Positions 22,551 to 31,170 of a stretch of DNA of 42,651 bases are shown here, one piece after another. The stretch covers positions 1 to 42,651 of the forward strand of contig CAIMBM010000272.1 in assembly GCA_903839205.1 (NCBI GenBank), read 5' to 3'. The position numbers and the translations under genes were made by a program. Source of the DNA: an uncultured Holophagaceae bacterium. Its GTDB lineage: Bacteria; Acidobacteriota; Holophagae; Holophagales; Holophagaceae. Within the stretch, counting starts at the first letter, position 1. Every line of letters starts with the position of its first letter. The notes beneath the pieces are model-generated. The model was not told where the DNA came from. It searched no databases and saw nothing but the letters and a program-made list of their open reading frames with translations.

Positions 22551-24194
22551 ATGAATGGGGATTGGTCCCGGGCTGCGAGGAGCCGAGAAGGGCGGGTGGC
22601 ACGGGGCATGATCGCCGGCGGGGGGCGCATCGTCTCCCGGCAGAAGATCATCGAGCTGCTCGAGGCGGTCATCGAGCCGGGGGACCGGGTCTGCATCGAA
22701 GGCAACAACCAGAAGCAGGCCGACTTCCTGTCCAAATCCCTGGCGGCGACGGATCCGGCGAAGGTCCGCGACCTGCACCTGGTCCAGTCGGTGCTGGCCC
22801 TGCCCTCGCACGTGGACCTCATTGAGCGGGGCCAGGTGGCCCGCATCGACTTCTCGTTCTCAGGTCCCCAGGCGGGCCGGCTGGCCAAGCTGGTGGAGGG
22901 GGGCCGCATCCAGATCGGGGCCATCCACACCTACCTGGAATTGTTCGGCCGGTACTTCATCGATCTCACTCCCCAAGTTGCGCTCATCGCCGCGCAGATG
23001 GCCGATGCCGAGGGCAACCTGTACACCGGGCCCAACACCGAGGACACGCCCGCCATCGTGGAGGCCACGGCCTTCAAGAACGGCCTTGTCATCGCGCAGG
23101 TCAACCAGATCGTGGACAAGCTGCCCCGGGTGGATATTCCGGCCGGGTGGGTGAACTTCGTGGTGCAGGCCCCCACGCCCCACTACGTGGAGCCTCTCTT
23201 CACCCGGGACCCGGCCCAGATCTCCGAGATCCAAGTGCTGATGGCGATGATGGCCATCAAGGGCATCTACGCTGAATACGGAATCACCCGCCTCAACCAC
23301 GGCATTGGCTTCGACACCGCCGCCATCGAGCTGCTGCTCCCCACCTATGCCGCGGAGCTGGGCCTGCGGGGGAAGATCTGCACTCACTGGGCCCTCAATC
23401 CCCATCCCACCTTGATACCCGCCATCGAGGCCGGCTTCGTCAAATCCGTCCACTGCTTCGGTTCGGAGGTGGGCATGGAACCCTACGTGGCCGCCCGGCC
23501 CGACATTTTCTTCGTGGGCGCCGACGGCTCCATGCGGTCCAACCGGGCCTTCTCCCAGACAGCCGGCCACTACGCCTGCGACCTCTTCATCGGATCCACC
23601 CTGCAGATCGACCTCGCGGGCAACAGCTCCACGGCGACCAAGGGGCGCATCGCCGGGTTCGGGGGCGCGCCGAACATGGGGGCGGACGCCCGGGGCCGGC
23701 GGCATGCCTCCCCCGCCTGGCTGAAGGCCGGTAGCGAGGACGCCCGGAACACCGGCATGCCCCGGGGCCGGAAGCTGGTGGTCCAGACCGTAGAGACCTT
23801 CCGGGAGCACATGGAGCCCGCCTTTGTCGAGCGCCTGGATGCCTGGGAGGTGGGCGAGAGCGCGGGCATGGCCCTGCCCCCGGTGATGATCTACGGCGAC
23901 GATGTGAGCCACATCATCACGGAAGAGGGCATCGCCAACCTGCTGCTGTGCCGGACCGCCGAAGAACGCGAACAGGCCATCCGCGGGGTGGCCGGCTACA
24001 CCCAGGTCGGCCTGGCCCGGGACAGGCGGGCCGTGGAAAACCTGCGGGACCGGGGCATCGTGCGCCGTCCCGAGGACCTGGGCATCAACCCGCGCCTGGC
24101 CACCCGCGACCTCCTGGCGGCGAGGTCCATCAAGGATCTGGTCCGGGCCTCCGGGGGACTCTACGACCCTCCCAAACGCTTCCGGAACTGGTAG
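22551..24194 (+). CDS. mdcA: Malonate decarboxylase alpha subunit (acetyl-S-ACP:malonate ACP transferase)
   Basis: MdcA exchanges the acetyl group on the acyl carrier subunit for malonate, giving malonyl-S-ACP and acetate. The 547-residue length equals that of known MdcA proteins. It starts DWSRAARSREGRVARG and contains GDRVCIEGNNQKQADFLSKS, GAIHTYLELFGRYFIDLTP and GITRLNHGIGFDTAAIELLL. A conserved ending is GGLYDPPKRFRNW. GGGAGG precedes the ATG. Together with MdcC, D and E it forms the cytoplasmic decarboxylase core. Confidence 0.96.
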   Translation: MNGDWSRAARSREGRVARGMIAGGGRIVSRQKIIELLEAVIEPGDRVCIEGNNQKQADFLSKSLAATDPAKVRDLHLVQSVLALPSHVDLIERGQVARIDFSFSGPQAGRLAKLVEGGRIQIGAIHTYLELFGRYFIDLTPQVALIAAQMADAEGNLYTGPNTEDTPAIVEATAFKNGLVIAQVNQIVDKLPRVDIPAGWVNFVVQAPTPHYVEPLFTRDPAQISEIQVLMAMMAIKGIYAEYGITRLNHGIGFDTAAIELLLPTYAAELGLRGKICTHWALNPHPTLIPAIEAGFVKSVHCFGSEVGMEPYVAARPDIFFVGADGSMRSNRAFSQTAGHYACDLFIGSTLQIDLAGNSSTATKGRIAGFGGAPNMGADARGRRHASPAWLKAGSEDARNTGMPRGRKLVVQTVETFREHMEPAFVERLDAWEVGESAGMALPPVMIYGDDVSHIITEEGIANLLLCRTAEEREQAIRGVAGYTQVGLARDRRAVENLRDRGIVRRPEDLGINPRLATRDLLAARSIKDLVRASGGLYDPPKRFRNW

Positions 24195-24201
24195 GCCCGA
24201 A

Positions 24202-24519
24202 ATGGAATCACTCACGTTCGAATACCGAGGCGGCGTACCCATCGAATCCCCGCGAATCCCCGTGATTGCGGGCGTGGTGGGCTCCGGCAACCTGGAGATC
24301 CTCCTGGAGGCCGAAGGCCCCGCGGACCACTGCACCATCGTGGTCGTCACGGCTGCCGCGGGTTTCGGAGCCATCTGGCAGGCGGTGATGGATGATTTCG
24401 TGGCCCGCCACAAGCCCGGTGGCGTGCGTCTCTCCATCAACGATGTGGGGGCCACCCCCGCCGTGGTCTCCCTGCGCCTCGAGCAGGCCTGGGATGCCTT
24501 CCAGGGGGGCTCCGCATGA
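24202..24519 (+). CDS. mdcC: Malonate decarboxylase acyl carrier (delta) subunit
   Basis: This small subunit carries the 2'-(5''-phosphoribosyl)-3'-dephospho-CoA prosthetic group to which acetyl or malonyl is bound. Of its 105 residues, serine 28 in GVVGSGNLEILLE is the expected attachment site. TIVVVTAAAGFGAIWQAV and SINDVGATPAVVSLRL are family segments. The spacing to mdcA is seven bases and no strong ribosome site is visible, so re-initiation after mdcA is likely. Its stop overlaps the mdcD ATG (ATGA). Confidence 0.94.
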   Translation: MESLTFEYRGGVPIESPRIPVIAGVVGSGNLEILLEAEGPADHCTIVVVTAAAGFGAIWQAVMDDFVARHKPGGVRLSINDVGATPAVVSLRLEQAWDAFQGGSA

Positions 24520-25397
24520 AACCCAAGAGCTACTACGAAGCCTCGGCCCGGGAACGCATGGCCGCATTTTTGGACCCCGGCAGCTTCCAGGAATTCCTGC
24601 CGCCCACTGACCGGGTCTCCTCGCCCCACCTGCGGCAACTGGATCAGCCCGGGGCCTTCGATGACGGCATCCTCGTGGGGTCCGGACGATTGGCGGGGCA
24701 CCCGGTGCTGGCCGCGGCCCAGGAAGGCGTCTTCATGGGCGGAGCCGTGGGCGAGGTCCATGGCGCCAAGCTGGTGGGGCTGCTGGAGCGCACCCTGGTC
24801 ACTCGGCCCGCGGCGGTGATTCTGTTACTGGAAACCGGGGGCGTGCGCCTGCATGAGGCGAACGCGGGCCTCGTGGCCGTGTCGGAGGTCATGCATGCGG
24901 TGCTCGCCGTGCGCGTGGCCGGGATTCCGGTGCTCGTCCTGGACGGCGGGCAGTTCGGCTGCTTCGGCGGCATGGGCATCGTGGCCGCCCTCTGCGATGC
25001 CGTGGTCATGAGCGAGGAAGGCCGCCTGGGGCTCTCGGGCCCCGAGGTGATCGAGGCGAGCCGGGGCGTCGAGGAATTCGATTCCCGCGACCGCGCCCTG
25101 GTCTGGCGGACCGTCGGCGGCAAGCATCGCTACCTGCTGGGCGAGGCCACCCGGCTGGTGGAAGACACCGTTCCCGCCTTCCGCGAGGCGGCCATCGGCC
25201 TGTTGGGGACTCTCCCCGTGTTCGGCCTGGAGGACCTCGAAGCAGAGCACGCCCGCCTCCAGGGGCGCCTCGAGCGCTTCGGCGACTGCCGCGAATCCTT
25301 CGAGATCTGGACCCGCCTGGGGATCGAGGATCCCCAGGCCCTGCCCCTGCTGGAGACCTCGGCCTTCCTGGCCCAGGTCGGCGGAAAGCGGGGGTGA
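24516..25397 (+). CDS. mdcD: Malonate decarboxylase beta subunit
   Basis: MdcD and MdcE together decarboxylate malonyl-S-ACP to acetyl-S-ACP, using a crotonase-type fold related to acyl-CoA carboxyltransferases. The 293 residues begin SYYEASARERMAAFLDPGSF and contain EGVFMGGAVGEVHGAKL, LETGGVRLHEANAGL and FGCFGGMGIVAALCDAV, where the glycine-rich stretch forms the oxyanion region. It overlaps mdcC by four bases and abuts mdcE. Confidence 0.95.
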   Translation: MKPKSYYEASARERMAAFLDPGSFQEFLPPTDRVSSPHLRQLDQPGAFDDGILVGSGRLAGHPVLAAAQEGVFMGGAVGEVHGAKLVGLLERTLVTRPAAVILLLETGGVRLHEANAGLVAVSEVMHAVLAVRVAGIPVLVLDGGQFGCFGGMGIVAALCDAVVMSEEGRLGLSGPEVIEASRGVEEFDSRDRALVWRTVGGKHRYLLGEATRLVEDTVPAFREAAIGLLGTLPVFGLEDLEAEHARLQGRLERFGDCRESFEIWTRLGIEDPQALPLLETSAFLAQVGGKRG

Positions 25398-25399
25398 CC

Positions 25400-26107
25400 A
25401 TGGATGCCCACACCCTCCTGGATCGCCTGTTCCCGACCGGCCACGCCGTGGCCTCCGAGGACACCTACTTCCACGGCAGCGGCACCTGCCGCGGAGCCAC
25501 CGTCGTCGTCCTCGGCACCTCCGAGGAGGTCGAGATCGGCGTCGAGCTGGCCCTGGCCATGGCCCGCGATGTCCTCGACGTCATCAAGACCGCGCCCAGG
25601 CGTCCCATCCTGCTGCTGGTCGCCACGAGCGGGCAGCGCCTCAGCCGCCGGGACGAGATGCTGGGGATCCACGCCTACCTGGCGCACCTGGCCAAGACCA
25701 TCGACCTGGCCAAGCGAAGGGGACATCCGGTTGTTTCACTGGTATGGTCCCGGGCGGTCAGCGGCGGATTCCTCTCCACCGGCCTGCTGGCGGATCTGTG
25801 CTTCGCCCTGCCCGAGGCCGAGATCGGCGTCATGAACCTGCCGGCCATGTCGCGCATCACCAAGATCCCCCTGGAGCGGCTGGAGTCCCTGAGCCTCACC
25901 TCGCCGGTCTTCGCCCCGGGCGTCGAAAACTACCTCCGGATGGGGGCCATCGAGGCGATCTGGCAGGGCGACCTCGAGGCACACCTGGACGCGGCCTTCC
26001 GCCTGCCCTCCGACCGGGAGCGCCGCAGGGCGCTGGGGGAGGTCCGGGGCGGCCGCCAGCTGGCGCGGTCCGTTGCCGAGCGGGTGCGGTCCCATGAGCG
26101 AGGCTGA
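25400..26107 (+). CDS. mdcE: Malonate decarboxylase gamma subunit
   Basis: MdcE is the second half of the carboxyltransferase-like catalytic pair. It has 235 residues, slightly shorter than the roughly 265 usual in enterobacteria. Family segments are LLVATSGQRLSRRDEMLGI, AKTIDLAKRRGHPVV, WSRAVSGGFLSTGL and IGVMNLPAMSRITKIP. ATG 25400 is preferred (GGGGG six bases upstream). A GTG at 25394 overlapping the mdcD stop is possible. Its end overlaps the mdcG start by 14 bases. Confidence 0.93.
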   Translation: MDAHTLLDRLFPTGHAVASEDTYFHGSGTCRGATVVVLGTSEEVEIGVELALAMARDVLDVIKTAPRRPILLLVATSGQRLSRRDEMLGIHAYLAHLAKTIDLAKRRGHPVVSLVWSRAVSGGFLSTGLLADLCFALPEAEIGVMNLPAMSRITKIPLERLESLSLTSPVFAPGVENYLRMGAIEAIWQGDLEAHLDAAFRLPSDRERRRALGEVRGGRQLARSVAERVRSHERG

Positions 26108-26732
26108 GCCGTTCCGCCGGCACGATTGGGTCTGGCTCGGACCGGAACCCGGCCTGCCGGATCTGGCGGAAATCCGGGACCACTGGGAGGCCGGACTGCC
26201 CTTCATCGTGGGCCACAACCCGCCCTCGATGGAGAGGGACCGGCTGCACCTGGGGCTGGCCCTGCCGGACAAGCGCCGCATGGGCTTTTCCGGGGCGGTG
26301 TCCGGCATCGTGAGGCACCGGCCACCCCTGTCCCTCGAAGAAGTGCTGCCCCGTGTGCCTCAAGGTTGGCTCCCGGCGCTCGAGCACCTTGCCATCCTAC
26401 TGAAGGGTGCAGGGCTGGAAGTGGGGGTCTACGGATCCGCGGCCTGGCAGGCCTTGACCGGCGCTTCCTACGTGCGCGAGACCTCCGACCTGGACCTGCT
26501 CCTGGCGCCCTGCACGGGGGACCAACTGCGCGCAGCCTTGGCCATCCTGGGTTCCATGGAGGGCGGCCGCCCGCGCCTCGACGGCGAAATCGTCCTGCCC
26601 GATGGGCGGGCCGTGGCCTGGCGGGAAGCGGCCCGCGCCTCGTCAACCCTCCTGGTCAAGACCCGGCGCGAGGTGGCGCTGGTGCCGCGCGCCGCCTGGC
26701 TGTCCGCCTTCCGGGAGCCAGCCCATGCCTGA
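26094..26732 (+). CDS. mdcG: Malonate decarboxylase holo-ACP synthase (phosphoribosyl-dephospho-CoA transferase)
   Basis: MdcG attaches the prosthetic group made by MdcB to serine 28 of MdcC. The 212-residue sequence carries a nucleotidyltransferase-like signature VYGSAAWQALTG followed by ETSDLDLLL (GS...DxD). The N-terminus FRRHDWVWLGPE and the segment RRMGFSGAVSGIVRHRPP match MdcG. The start lies inside mdcE, and the end overlaps mdcB by eight bases (ATGCCTGA), so translation of these genes is tightly coupled. Confidence 0.92.
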   Translation: MSEAEPFRRHDWVWLGPEPGLPDLAEIRDHWEAGLPFIVGHNPPSMERDRLHLGLALPDKRRMGFSGAVSGIVRHRPPLSLEEVLPRVPQGWLPALEHLAILLKGAGLEVGVYGSAAWQALTGASYVRETSDLDLLLAPCTGDQLRAALAILGSMEGGRPRLDGEIVLPDGRAVAWREAARASSTLLVKTRREVALVPRAAWLSAFREPAHA

Positions 26733-27546
26733 ACTGGCAGTGGGGGTGGAGGAGGCCGCCCAGCGGGCCCTGCTGGCCGAAATCAACCTGTACCCCAAGC
26801 CGGGTCTGGTGAGTCCCGTGGACTCGGGGGCCCATGCCGACATGGACCTCACGACCTTCCACCGGAGCATCCAGAGCCTCGAGGGCTATTTCGGTACCAT
26901 CGCCGAGGCGGGTGAAAGGGGAGCGCCCTTTCACCGGCTCCGGGACCTGGGCCTGCAGGCCGAACGGGGCATGCTGCGGGCCACAGGGGGGGTCAACACC
27001 CATCGGGGGGCCATTTTCTCCCTGGGCCTCCTTGCCGCAGGCGCGGGCTGGAACCACGCGCATGGCCTGCCCATTGAAGGGACCTTTCTGGTCCAGACCG
27101 TGGTCCGGTTGTGGGGCCCGGACCTGGAAGCTCCCCCGCCGACCCCCGCCAGCCACGGCAGCCTGGCCGTGGCGCGCTACGGGGCCCGGGGGGCCCGGAG
27201 CGAGGCCGCGGCTGGATTCCCCACCCTGATGGAGGTGGCCCTGCCCGCCTGCCGGACGGCGGCCTCGAGGGGTGCGGACCGGGAGGCGGCGGCCATCCAG
27301 TGCCTCTTCGCGGTCATGGCGGCCCTGGAGGACACCAACCTCCTCCATCGCGGTGGCGTGGCCGGCCTGGTCCATGTCCAACAGGCTGCCCGGGTCTTCC
27401 TGGACGAGGGTGGTGTCTTCCATCCGCGGTGGCGAGAGAAGGCCGTGGCCCTGCACCGGGATTTCGTCGACAGCCATCTGTCCCCCGGCGGATCCGCGGA
27501 CATGCTGGCGGCGGCGCTGTTCCTCCGGGACCTGGAGGGCTGGTAG
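26725..27546 (+). CDS. mdcB: Triphosphoribosyl-dephospho-CoA synthase
   Basis: MdcB makes 2'-(5''-triphosphoribosyl)-3'-dephospho-CoA from ATP and dephospho-CoA, the precursor of the MdcC prosthetic group. The 273 residues carry CitG/MdcB motifs: LLAEINLYPKPGLVSPVDSG, HADMDLTTFHRSI, GVNTHRGAIFSLGLL, MAALEDTNLLHRGG and the terminal SPGGSADMLAAALFL. It begins within the mdcG stop. mdcB normally lies near mdcA, whereas here it comes after mdcG. Confidence 0.95.
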   Translation: MPELAVGVEEAAQRALLAEINLYPKPGLVSPVDSGAHADMDLTTFHRSIQSLEGYFGTIAEAGERGAPFHRLRDLGLQAERGMLRATGGVNTHRGAIFSLGLLAAGAGWNHAHGLPIEGTFLVQTVVRLWGPDLEAPPPTPASHGSLAVARYGARGARSEAAAGFPTLMEVALPACRTAASRGADREAAAIQCLFAVMAALEDTNLLHRGGVAGLVHVQQAARVFLDEGGVFHPRWREKAVALHRDFVDSHLSPGGSADMLAAALFLRDLEGW

Positions 27547-27548
27547 CC

Positions 27549-28460
27549 ATGGGATTGGGAATCCTGTGCCCGGGCCAGGGCGCCCAATCCTCCGCCATGC
27601 TGGACCTTCTGGCGGGGGACCGGGCGAGGGCCATGCTGGATCTGGCTGCAGCCACGCTGGGTGCCCATCCCCGGGAACTCGTGGCCGGACCCCCGGCGCG
27701 GCTCTTCGAGAACGTCATCGCCCAGCCCCTGGTCTGCGCCGTCACCCTGGCGGCCTGGGCGGAGCTTGGGCCCCACCTCCCCCCACCCTTGGTGGCAGCG
27801 GGCTACAGCGTGGGCGAACTGGCCGCCCATGCCTGCGCCGGGACCCTGGCGCCAGAGGCCCTGTTCCCCCTGGCCCGGAGCCGGGCCGACGTGATGGACG
27901 CCGCCTGCGGACGCCCCAACGGCCTGGTGGCGGTGCGGGGCCTCCCGGCCGCCATTCTCGAGCCCCTGTGCGCCCGGCACGGCGTCTGGATGGCCATAGT
28001 CAATGGGCCCGACCGGATCGTGGTCGGGGGCCTCCTGGACCCGCTGGCCGCCTTCTCGGGCCAGGTCGAGGGCCTGGGTGGCGGCCTCACCCCCCTGGCC
28101 ATTTCCGTGGCCTCGCACACTCCGCTCATGACCCCCGCGCTGGCCCCCTTCGGGGCCATCCTGGCCGGGACGCGGCTCTCTCGACCAGACATCCCAATCC
28201 TGGCTGGCATCGATGGCACCTCCGTGCTCTCGGCCGAACGGATCAGGGACGTGCTGGTCCACCAGTTGGATCAGCCGATCCAGTGGTGGAGCTGCCTGCA
28301 GGCCCTGCAGGAACGGGGTTGCACCGTACTCCTCGAACTGGGACCGGGCAGCACCCTGGCGAGGATGGCGGCCGACCTCTTCCCGCGCATGGAGGCCCGT
28401 TCCGTAGCCGATTTCAAAACCCTGGATGGGGTAGTCCGATGGGTCGAGGGCAGGCTTTGA
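27549..28460 (+). CDS. mdcH: Malonyl-CoA acyltransferase, epsilon subunit of malonate decarboxylase
   Basis: MdcH transfers malonyl from malonyl-CoA to MdcC, priming the cycle. The 303-residue protein is a FabD-type acyltransferase: LCPGQGAQ at residues 7-14, the nucleophile serine 87 in GYSVGELAAH, VNGPDRIVVGG and a histidine in SVASHTPLM. The family ending LLELGPGSTLARM is present. Only two bases separate it from mdcB, and it is the last gene of the operon. No clear terminator follows, and the next gene is convergent 57 bases away. Confidence 0.94.
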   Translation: MGLGILCPGQGAQSSAMLDLLAGDRARAMLDLAAATLGAHPRELVAGPPARLFENVIAQPLVCAVTLAAWAELGPHLPPPLVAAGYSVGELAAHACAGTLAPEALFPLARSRADVMDAACGRPNGLVAVRGLPAAILEPLCARHGVWMAIVNGPDRIVVGGLLDPLAAFSGQVEGLGGGLTPLAISVASHTPLMTPALAPFGAILAGTRLSRPDIPILAGIDGTSVLSAERIRDVLVHQLDQPIQWWSCLQALQERGCTVLLELGPGSTLARMAADLFPRMEARSVADFKTLDGVVRWVEGRL

Positions 28461-28517
28461 AGCGGGTCCAGTCAAGCCTCAGCACGACCGCCCTGTGGGC
28501 AGGACAACCCATCGGCG

Positions 28518-28865
28518 CTACTGGCAGAGTTTCCCGCCCAGGGGCTTCCCCCCCAATAGGTGGAAGTGCAGGTGGAACACGGTCTGGCCGGCGTCGGGTC
28601 CATTGTTGCTGAGCAGGCGCCAGCCGCTGGTCTGGAGGCCGTGATCAGCCGCGAGGCGCGCGGCCACCTGGGGGATCCTGGCCGCGGCGGTGGCGGTCTC
28701 CGTGGTCAGGTCCCCGAGGCTTTCGCAGTGGGCCTTCGGAATGATGAGCAGGTGCACCGGCGCCTGGGGGAAGATGTCCTTGAAGGCGAGCAGGTGCTCG
28801 TCCTCGTAGACCAGGGCCGACGGGATCTCCTTCCGCGCGATCTTGCAGAACAGGCATTCAGTCAT
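28518..28865 (-). CDS. HIT-family (HinT-like) nucleotide hydrolase
   Basis: Histidine triad proteins hydrolyse purine nucleoside phosphoramidates and related AMP conjugates. The 115-residue sequence begins CLFCKIARKEIPSALVYED, includes PVHLLIIPKAHCESL and carries the triad in FHLHFHLLGG near the C-terminus. The two N-terminal cysteines with a middle histidine suggest a structural zinc site, as in many bacterial HIT proteins. The start lies only 11 bases from the divergent trmL start. The cellular role is unassigned. Confidence 0.92.
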   Translation of the reverse strand: MTECLFCKIARKEIPSALVYEDEHLLAFKDIFPQAPVHLLIIPKAHCESLGDLTTETATAAARIPQVAARLAADHGLQTSGWRLLSNNGPDAGQTVFHLHFHLLGGKPLGGKLCQ

Positions 28866-28876
28866 CAAGGACCCCC

Positions 28877-29332
28877 ATGTTCCACATCATCTTGCACCAG
28901 CCCGAGATTCCGCAAAATACCGGAAGCATTGGCCGCCTCTGCGTGAACAATGGCGTCAGGCTGCACCTCATCCACCCCCTGGGCTTTGAGACCACGGACT
29001 ACTACCTGCGCCGGGCGGGGCTGGACTACTGGGAGAAACTGGAGCCCACCCACTACGACGACTGGGATGACTTCCTGGCCCGGAATCCTGCCCAGCGGCT
29101 CTGGTTCTTCAGCACCAAGGGGGAGCGGCGGCACACCCAGGTGCCCTGGGCCTACGGGGATGGCCTGGTGTTCGGTCGGGAGACCGTGGGCCTGCCTGAG
29201 GAGATCCTGGAAGCCCACCAGGACCGCCTGGTCCGCATCCCCATGCTGGGCGACCACCACCGCAGCCTCAACCTCGCCCAGGCCGTGGCCATTGGCCTTT
29301 ACGAGGGGCTGAGGCAGACTGAGGGTTGGTAA
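28877..29332 (+). CDS. trmL: tRNA (cytidine/uridine-2'-O-)-methyltransferase TrmL
   Basis: TrmL methylates the wobble ribose of leucine tRNAs. The 151-residue protein is a minimal SPOUT knot enzyme: [12 protein letters not shown] at the start, [20 protein letters not shown], then the SAM-binding [32 protein letters not shown]. The length matches TrmL. AAGGA lies five bases before the ATG. The promoter must overlap the HIT gene, whose divergent start is 11 bases away. Confidence 0.93.
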   Translation: MFHIILHQPEIPQNTGSIGRLCVNNGVRLHLIHPLGFETTDYYLRRAGLDYWEKLEPTHYDDWDDFLARNPAQRLWFFSTKGERRHTQVPWAYGDGLVFGRETVGLPEEILEAHQDRLVRIPMLGDHHRSLNLAQAVAIGLYEGLRQTEGW

Positions 29333-29348
29333 TCCAAAGGGAGCTTCC

Positions 29349-29747
29349 ATGAGCCAAGCACCGATCCGTGTCGTCATCGCCAAGCCCGGCCTCGACGGGC
29401 ACGACCGCGGCGCCAAGGTCGTGGCCCGGGCCCTCCGGGACGCGGGCATGGAGGTGATCTACACGGGCCTCCGGCAGACGCCCCAGCAGATCGTGGCAGC
29501 CGTGGTCCAGGAGGATGCCCAGGTGCTCGGCATGAGCATCCTCAGCGGGGCCCACAACCAGATCTTCCCCGAGGTGCTGCGCCTCCTGAAGGAGCAGGAC
29601 GCGGAGGATGTCCTGGTCTTCGCGGGCGGCATCATCCCGGACGATGACATCCCGGCCCTGAAGGCGGCGGGCATCCGCGAAGTGTTCCAGCCCGGCACCA
29701 GCACCGACGACATCGTGGCCTTCATCCGCAGCGCCGTCCACGACTGA
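29349..29747 (+). CDS. Cobalamin-binding small subunit of an acyl-CoA mutase (methylmalonyl-CoA mutase type)
   Basis: The 132 residues are a single B12-binding domain: [19 protein letters not shown] holds the DxHxxG motif whose histidine ligates cobalt, followed by [17 protein letters not shown] and [15 protein letters not shown]. Two-subunit mutases (McmA1/McmA2 or isobutyryl-/ethylmalonyl-type) use such a stand-alone subunit with a large catalytic subunit encoded elsewhere. No catalytic partner is in this window. Its stop overlaps the radA ATG (TGATG). Confidence 0.9.
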   Translation: MSQAPIRVVIAKPGLDGHDRGAKVVARALRDAGMEVIYTGLRQTPQQIVAAVVQEDAQVLGMSILSGAHNQIFPEVLRLLKEQDAEDVLVFAGGIIPDDDIPALKAAGIREVFQPGTSTDDIVAFIRSAVHD

Positions 29748-31111
29748 TGGCGAAGGCCACGTCCATCTTCGAGTGCACGGCCTGTGGCGCGCGCCACCCG
29801 AAGGCGATGGGCAGGTGCACCGCCTGCGGCGCCTGGGATGCGGTCCTGGAGGTGCGCGGGGCCCTGAAGCGGGACCTCCAGCGGGCCGGGTCCGCCTATG
29901 CCCAGAGCCACTATGCCGGTCCCGTGGCCCTGCCGGATGTGGACGTCACGGACACCCAGCGCCTGCCCACGGGGATCCGGGAACTGGACCGGGTCCTGGG
30001 GGGGGGCGTGGTGCCGGGCATGGTGGTGCTGCTGGGCGGGGAACCGGGCATCGGCAAGTCCACCCTGCTGCTGCAGTGGGCCGCCACCTCGACGGGCACG
30101 GTGCTCTACGCCAGCGGCGAGGAGAGCGAGCGCCAGATCAAGCTGCGGGCCCAGCGGCTGGGCGCCGAACACCCCGGCATCCACCTCCTGGCCGAAACGG
30201 ACGTGCGCCGCATCCTCGAGGAGGCCGAGCGCATGAAGCCGGGCCTGCTGCTGGTGGACAGCATCCAAACCCTCTTCGACCCCGATTTCGAGAGCAGCGC
30301 CGGCAGCGTGAGCCAGGTGCGCGGGTGCGCCGCCCTGCTCACCCGCTGGGCCAAGGCCACGGGCACCCCCCTGGTGCTGGTGGGCCACGTCACCAAGGAC
30401 GGCAGCCTCGCGGGCCCGAAGGTGCTGGAGCACCTGGTGGACACCGTGCTGGCCTTCGAGGGGGACCGCCACCACCACCACCGCCTGCTGCGGGCCCTGA
30501 AGAACCGGTTTGGCGCGGCCTTCGAACTGGGCGTCTTCGCCATGACCGAGAAGGGGCTGGTGCCCGCCGAGGGCAATCCCTTCTTCCTGGATGCGGAGCC
30601 CCGGCCCGGCTGCGCCGCCACGGTGGTGCTGAGCGGCACGCGCCCCATGGTGGTGGAGATCCAGGCCCTGGTCGCCTCCGCGGGCCTGGGCATTCCCCGC
30701 CGCACGGCCCTGGGCATCGATGGACAGCGGCTGGCCATGCTCTGCGCCGTGGCCGAGCGCCGCGGGGGCGTGCAGCTGCATGACCGGGACGTCTACCTGA
30801 ACGTGGCCGGCGGCCTGGAAATCGAGGACCCGGCCGCGGACCTGGCCGTCATCGCCGCTCTTTGCAGCAGTGCCGGGGGGCGCCTGCTGGCCGAGAAGTG
30901 CCTCTTCATGGGTGAGGTGGGGCTCACGGGCGAGGTGCGGCCCGTGGCCCAGCTGCCCCTGCGCCTCCAGGAAGGCGCCCGCCTCGGGTTCAGCTGTGCG
31001 GCGGTGCCCAGGCTGGGCCTCGAGGGGAAGAGCCCCCTCGACCTCTTTCCCGAGACCAGCGTCGAACGGCTGCGGGGCAAGGCCTGGCTGAAGGGCCTGG
31101 TGGAGGAGTAG
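29747..31111 (+). CDS. radA: DNA repair protein RadA (Sms)
   Basis: RadA is a RecA-like motor that extends D-loops during recombinational repair. The 454-residue sequence has an N-terminal C4 zinc finger (C10, C13, C24, C27), Walker A GGEPGIGKST (97-106), the RadA-specific KNRFG at 252-256 and a Lon-like C-terminal domain (about 280-454) starting near HDRDVYLNVAGG. It is complete and ordinary. Translation is coupled to the upstream B12-binding gene. Confidence 0.96.
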   Translation: MAKATSIFECTACGARHPKAMGRCTACGAWDAVLEVRGALKRDLQRAGSAYAQSHYAGPVALPDVDVTDTQRLPTGIRELDRVLGGGVVPGMVVLLGGEPGIGKSTLLLQWAATSTGTVLYASGEESERQIKLRAQRLGAEHPGIHLLAETDVRRILEEAERMKPGLLLVDSIQTLFDPDFESSAGSVSQVRGCAALLTRWAKATGTPLVLVGHVTKDGSLAGPKVLEHLVDTVLAFEGDRHHHHRLLRALKNRFGAAFELGVFAMTEKGLVPAEGNPFFLDAEPRPGCAATVVLSGTRPMVVEIQALVASAGLGIPRRTALGIDGQRLAMLCAVAERRGGVQLHDRDVYLNVAGGLEIEDPAADLAVIAALCSSAGGRLLAEKCLFMGEVGLTGEVRPVAQLPLRLQEGARLGFSCAAVPRLGLEGKSPLDLFPETSVERLRGKAWLKGLVEE

Positions 31112-31170
31112 CCCCGTCCAGGAACACCGGCACCTAGGATGGGAACCCGGTTCGGTCCTATGATCGGTTC

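Noticed and set aside
28461..28517. Terminator after mdcH (GCCC-TGT-GGGC)
   Set aside because: The stem is only four pairs with a mismatch above it, and no T-run follows.
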